From: Kiritimatiellia bacterium
Lineage (GTDB): Bacteria; Verrucomicrobiota; Kiritimatiellia; RFP12; UBA1067
Direction: 5' to 3'
DNA length: 8,840 nucleotides
Assembly (NCBI GenBank): GCA_900767325.1
Contig: CAAFYT010000049.1
Location: 1 to 8,840 of the forward strand
Shown here piece after piece: positions 6,855 through 8,840 of the stretch. The notes below the pieces were generated by a model. The model searched no databases. It was not told the origin of the DNA and saw nothing but the letters and a program-made list of their open reading frames with translations. The translations under genes and the position numbers were made by a program. The first letter of the stretch is position 1; every line of letters starts with the position of its first letter.

Positions 6855-8824
6855 GGGAACGGTCCTTTGTGCCGCTGTTCATCACGAACTTCTTCGGGGT
6901 GCTGAACGACAACTTCCTGAAGACGCTGGCGAGTCTCGTGGTGATCGACTGGATCGAGGATCCGGCGATGAAGTCGGTGATGATGGGAATCGCGGCCGGC
7001 GCGCTGGTTCTGCCGTTCATCCTCTGTTCGCCGCTGGCCGATCGTCTCACGGCGGTCTTTCCCAAGAGGCGCGTGCTGCAGATCGCGAAGGGAGCGGAGC
7101 TGCCGATCATGGGCGTGGCCATTCTGGGGTTCGCCTGCCATTCGGCGGGCGTGGTGATCGCGGCGGTTCTGCTGATGGGGCTGCAAAGCGCGCTCTATTC
7201 GCCTTCGAAGTACGCGCTCGTGCGGGATATCGGCGGCGAGGCGCGGCTCTCGGTCGGCATGGGGTGGATGGATGGAATCTCGTTCCTCGGGATGCTCGTC
7301 GGCACGATCGCGGCCGCGGTGCTCGTCGAGCGGGGCGAGCCCCGTCTCCACTACGCCTGTTTCATCGCGTTCGCCGTGCTGGGTCTGGCGAGCAGCTACA
7401 CGATCCGCGCCGAGGAACAGGTGAATCGCTCGCTCCACTCGATTGAGCCGCTGCGCTACGTGGCGCGGGCCTTTCGGATGGCGCAGCGCTACGCGGGGCT
7501 CAATGCGGTCATCCTCACCCTCTCCGTATTCTGGTTCGCGGCGGCGATGCTGCAGATGGGGCTTCTCGTGTACGGTCGGCAGGTCATGGGGCTCGACCAC
7601 GCGCAGACGGGCCTGATGCTGTGCGTGGCGGCGAGCGGAATCGTGCTCGGACAGATCACGGCGGGGCTGATCGACCGGCGGCGTTCTCTTCTGGGCGCGA
7701 CGCTCGCGACCGGCTTCATCGGCGCGGCGCTGCTGGCGGTGGCGTTCGCGGTTGCGATGGGCCCGACGGCCTTCGCGTTTCTCCTCGGGGCGCTGGCGTT
7801 CGACATGGGGCTTTTCAAGCTGCCGTTCGACGTGGAGATCCAGAAGGTCGTGAAGGGCCCGCGCCTCAACACGATGCTCGCCTACTTCAACCAGGTGTCG
7901 TTCTTCTTCATGCTGCTCGCCTCGCTCGTCTACGCGCTCGTCAGCTACCTGTTCGGCCCGCGGGCTTTTCTTCTCGTGCTCGCGCTCGTCTTCGTGGTCG
8001 CGCCGCTGTGGTTCGCCCTGAGCTACAGGCCGGTGCTGATGTTCGTCGGCCGCTGGGTGTTCGCGCGGCGCTATCGCGTCGAAACGGAGGGCCTCGACCG
8101 GCTCGACGCGACGAAGACCTACCTCGTGCTGCCGAACCACCCCGCGATGGTCGATCCGATGCTCGTCGGCACGGCGCTCGGCCGCATTCCGCTCAAGCCC
8201 CTGGCGGACGAGCTCTTCTTCCGCACGGGGTTCCTGGCGCCCAAGATCCTGAAGACGCTGGGGGCGGTTGCGGTTCCCGATCTGCGCGCGCATCGCTCCG
8301 AACGGGGCGCGACGATCGCGCGCTCTCTTGCGGATTTCGTGCTCACGACGCTCGGCGCGGGCGGCAGCGTGATCTTCTATCCTTCGGGACACATCCAGAC
8401 CGCGTGCGACAAGGAGGAGATCGGCACGCGTCAGCTCGCCTACAACGTCTGCCGGCAGCTTCCGGACGGCGTGGAGGTTCTCGGCGTGCGGACACGCGGG
8501 CTTTGGGGGAGCATCTGGAGCCGGAAGGGACGAAAGGCCTCGCCTGCGTTCATCCCCACGTTCATCAAGAGCGTCCTGCTTTGGTTCTTCGTTTCGCCCT
8601 TCGTTCCGAAGCGGCGCGTCACGATGTGCGTCGAGAACCTGACGGCGCGGACGAAGGAGTGGGCGAAGCTCTCGCGGTTGGAGTTCAATCGCCAGTTGGA
8701 GATGTGGTACAATTCACAAGAGGAAGGAGAAATTTGGGACAAGAGGTCTGACCTTCCGTCCCAATTTTTGGGACAAGAGGTCTGTCCTTCTGTCTCAATT
8801 TTCACGAGGGAACGAGAAACATGA
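6851..8824 (+). CDS. LplT-like MFS transporter fused to PlsC-type acyltransferase (Aas-like)
   Basis: A 657-residue inner-membrane fusion. Residues 1-395 form a major-facilitator domain starting FVPLFITNFFGVLNDNFLKT, the entry motif of LplT-type lysophospholipid flippases, with about ten to twelve membrane spans. Residues about 405-600 form an acyltransferase domain: LPNHPAMVDPM carries the HX4D catalytic motif (His430, Asp435), followed by KPLADELFF and VIFYPSGHIQ at the site of motif III. In E. coli, LplT flips lysophosphatidylethanolamine inward and Aas re-acylates it; here transporter and acyltransferase are one chain. Motif III reads YPSG instead of FPEG, losing the usual glutamate. The C-terminal residues from about 628 to 651 are encoded by two palindromic repeats (8734-8801) and look acquired, so the ancestral protein probably ended near Tyr620. 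The activating ligase domain of full Aas is absent and may be the gene starting at 8821. Confidence 0.88.
   Translation: MRERSFVPLFITNFFGVLNDNFLKTLASLVVIDWIEDPAMKSVMMGIAAGALVLPFILCSPLADRLTAVFPKRRVLQIAKGAELPIMGVAILGFACHSAGVVIAAVLLMGLQSALYSPSKYALVRDIGGEARLSVGMGWMDGISFLGMLVGTIAAAVLVERGEPRLHYACFIAFAVLGLASSYTIRAEEQVNRSLHSIEPLRYVARAFRMAQRYAGLNAVILTLSVFWFAAAMLQMGLLVYGRQVMGLDHAQTGLMLCVAASGIVLGQITAGLIDRRRSLLGATLATGFIGAALLAVAFAVAMGPTAFAFLLGALAFDMGLFKLPFDVEIQKVVKGPRLNTMLAYFNQVSFFFMLLASLVYALVSYLFGPRAFLLVLALVFVVAPLWFALSYRPVLMFVGRWVFARRYRVETEGLDRLDATKTYLVLPNHPAMVDPMLVGTALGRIPLKPLADELFFRTGFLAPKILKTLGAVAVPDLRAHRSERGATIARSLADFVLTTLGAGGSVIFYPSGHIQTACDKEEIGTRQLAYNVCRQLPDGVEVLGVRTRGLWGSIWSRKGRKASPAFIPTFIKSVLLWFFVSPFVPKRRVTMCVENLTARTKEWAKLSRLEFNRQLEMWYNSQEEGEIWDKRSDLPSQFLGQEVCPSVSIFTRERET
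8734..8801. repeat. Two tandem 34-bp hairpin-forming palindromic repeats
   Basis: Unit 1 (8734-8767) and unit 2 (8768-8801) are head-to-tail and differ at 3 of 34 positions (8751/8785, 8757/8791, 8761/8795). Each begins TTGGGACAAGAGGTCTG. In unit 1, TTGGGAC (8734-8740) pairs perfectly with GTCCCAA (8758-8764), and an inner stem AGGT/ACCT (8744-8747 with 8751-8754) closes a CTG loop. In unit 2, the outer arm is GTCTCAA (8792-8798), so the one change becomes a G-U pair in RNA, and the inner stem shrinks to AGG/CCT. The compact hairpin form recalls REP/BIME-like or other small palindromic elements mobilised by RAYT transposases, but no transposase is in the window. It lies inside coding sequence. 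Confidence 0.85.
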
Positions 8825-8840
8825 TTTCGCTTGAATACGA
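8821..8840 (+). CDS. Start of a further gene, cut by the window edge
   Basis: An ATG at 8821 overlaps the upstream stop as ATGA, the same junction used at 3924 and 6851. Only MISLEY and two bases are visible, so the product cannot be read. GAGGG at 8806-8810 lies 10 nt upstream as a possible Shine-Dalgarno. Because the preceding gene is an Aas-like protein lacking its ligase domain, an AMP-forming acyl-ACP/CoA ligase is the natural expectation, which is inference from context only. Confidence 0.5.

Noticed and set aside
6635..8392. A 585-codon open frame on the - strand
   Set aside because: Low-complexity Arg/Glu/His-rich translation antisense to the MFS-acyltransferase; the + strand reading has transmembrane spans and the HX4D motif.
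8684..8713. Possible promoter with -10 TACAAT (8708-8713)
   Set aside because: The -10 is good, but the best -35 at proper spacing is TTCAAT, only about half matching consensus, and the site encodes the conserved-looking end of the acyltransferase. It may be chance.
8734..8801. CRISPR array or Rho-independent terminator reading of the palindromic repeats
   Set aside because: Only two units with no spacers rules out a visible CRISPR array. The outer stems are followed by short T-runs, but the repeats lie inside an open frame with coupled translation downstream, so a simple terminator is less likely than a palindromic element.

Overview
The window is a GC-rich bacterial segment. All supported genes lie on the + strand, are packed end to end, and leave no gene-free stretch longer than about 40 bases. 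It opens with the 3' portion of a 5S rRNA, so the left edge is the end of an rRNA operon. The lineage cannot be fixed from sequence alone. Gram-negative cell architecture is suggested by a lipoprotein with aromatic/proline repeats and by an LplT-PlsC (Aas-like) lysophospholipid recycling gene. A PVC-type lineage (Kiritimatiellae/Lentisphaerae-like) is a weak guess from protein style only.

Left block (1-1421): 5S rRNA with a trailing T-run, then three small genes: a low-molecular-weight protein tyrosine phosphatase, a stand-alone Smr-domain protein (true start 577) and a TrmL-type tRNA wobble 2'-O-methyltransferase. The gaps are 1 and 20 nt, so this is probably one transcript, possibly fed by readthrough from the rRNA operon.

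Right block (about 1398 to beyond 8840): a sigma70-like promoter overlaps the end of trmL and drives a TetR-type regulator. It is followed without a break by a DUF2157 polytopic membrane protein, a GDYXXLXY-family membrane-anchored protein, a 673-residue lipoprotein built of W/F/L-P-L and YYRD repeats, an alpha/beta hydrolase with a GHSLGG nucleophile elbow, and an MFS (LplT-like) transporter fused to a PlsC-type acyltransferase. The first seven codons of another ORF start at 8821. Every junction is a 1-4 nt gap or overlap, mostly with a strong Shine-Dalgarno sequence. This looks like one TetR-controlled envelope/lipid operon. If the cut-off gene is an acyl-ACP/CoA ligase, it would complete a split Aas system.

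The two most interesting points are (1) a pair of 34-bp tandem, hairpin-forming repeats (8734-8801, 31/34 identical) lying inside the last codons of the MFS-acyltransferase gene, read through in two frames to make an extra C-terminal tail; and (2) the repeat-built lipoprotein, which has no family I can name.
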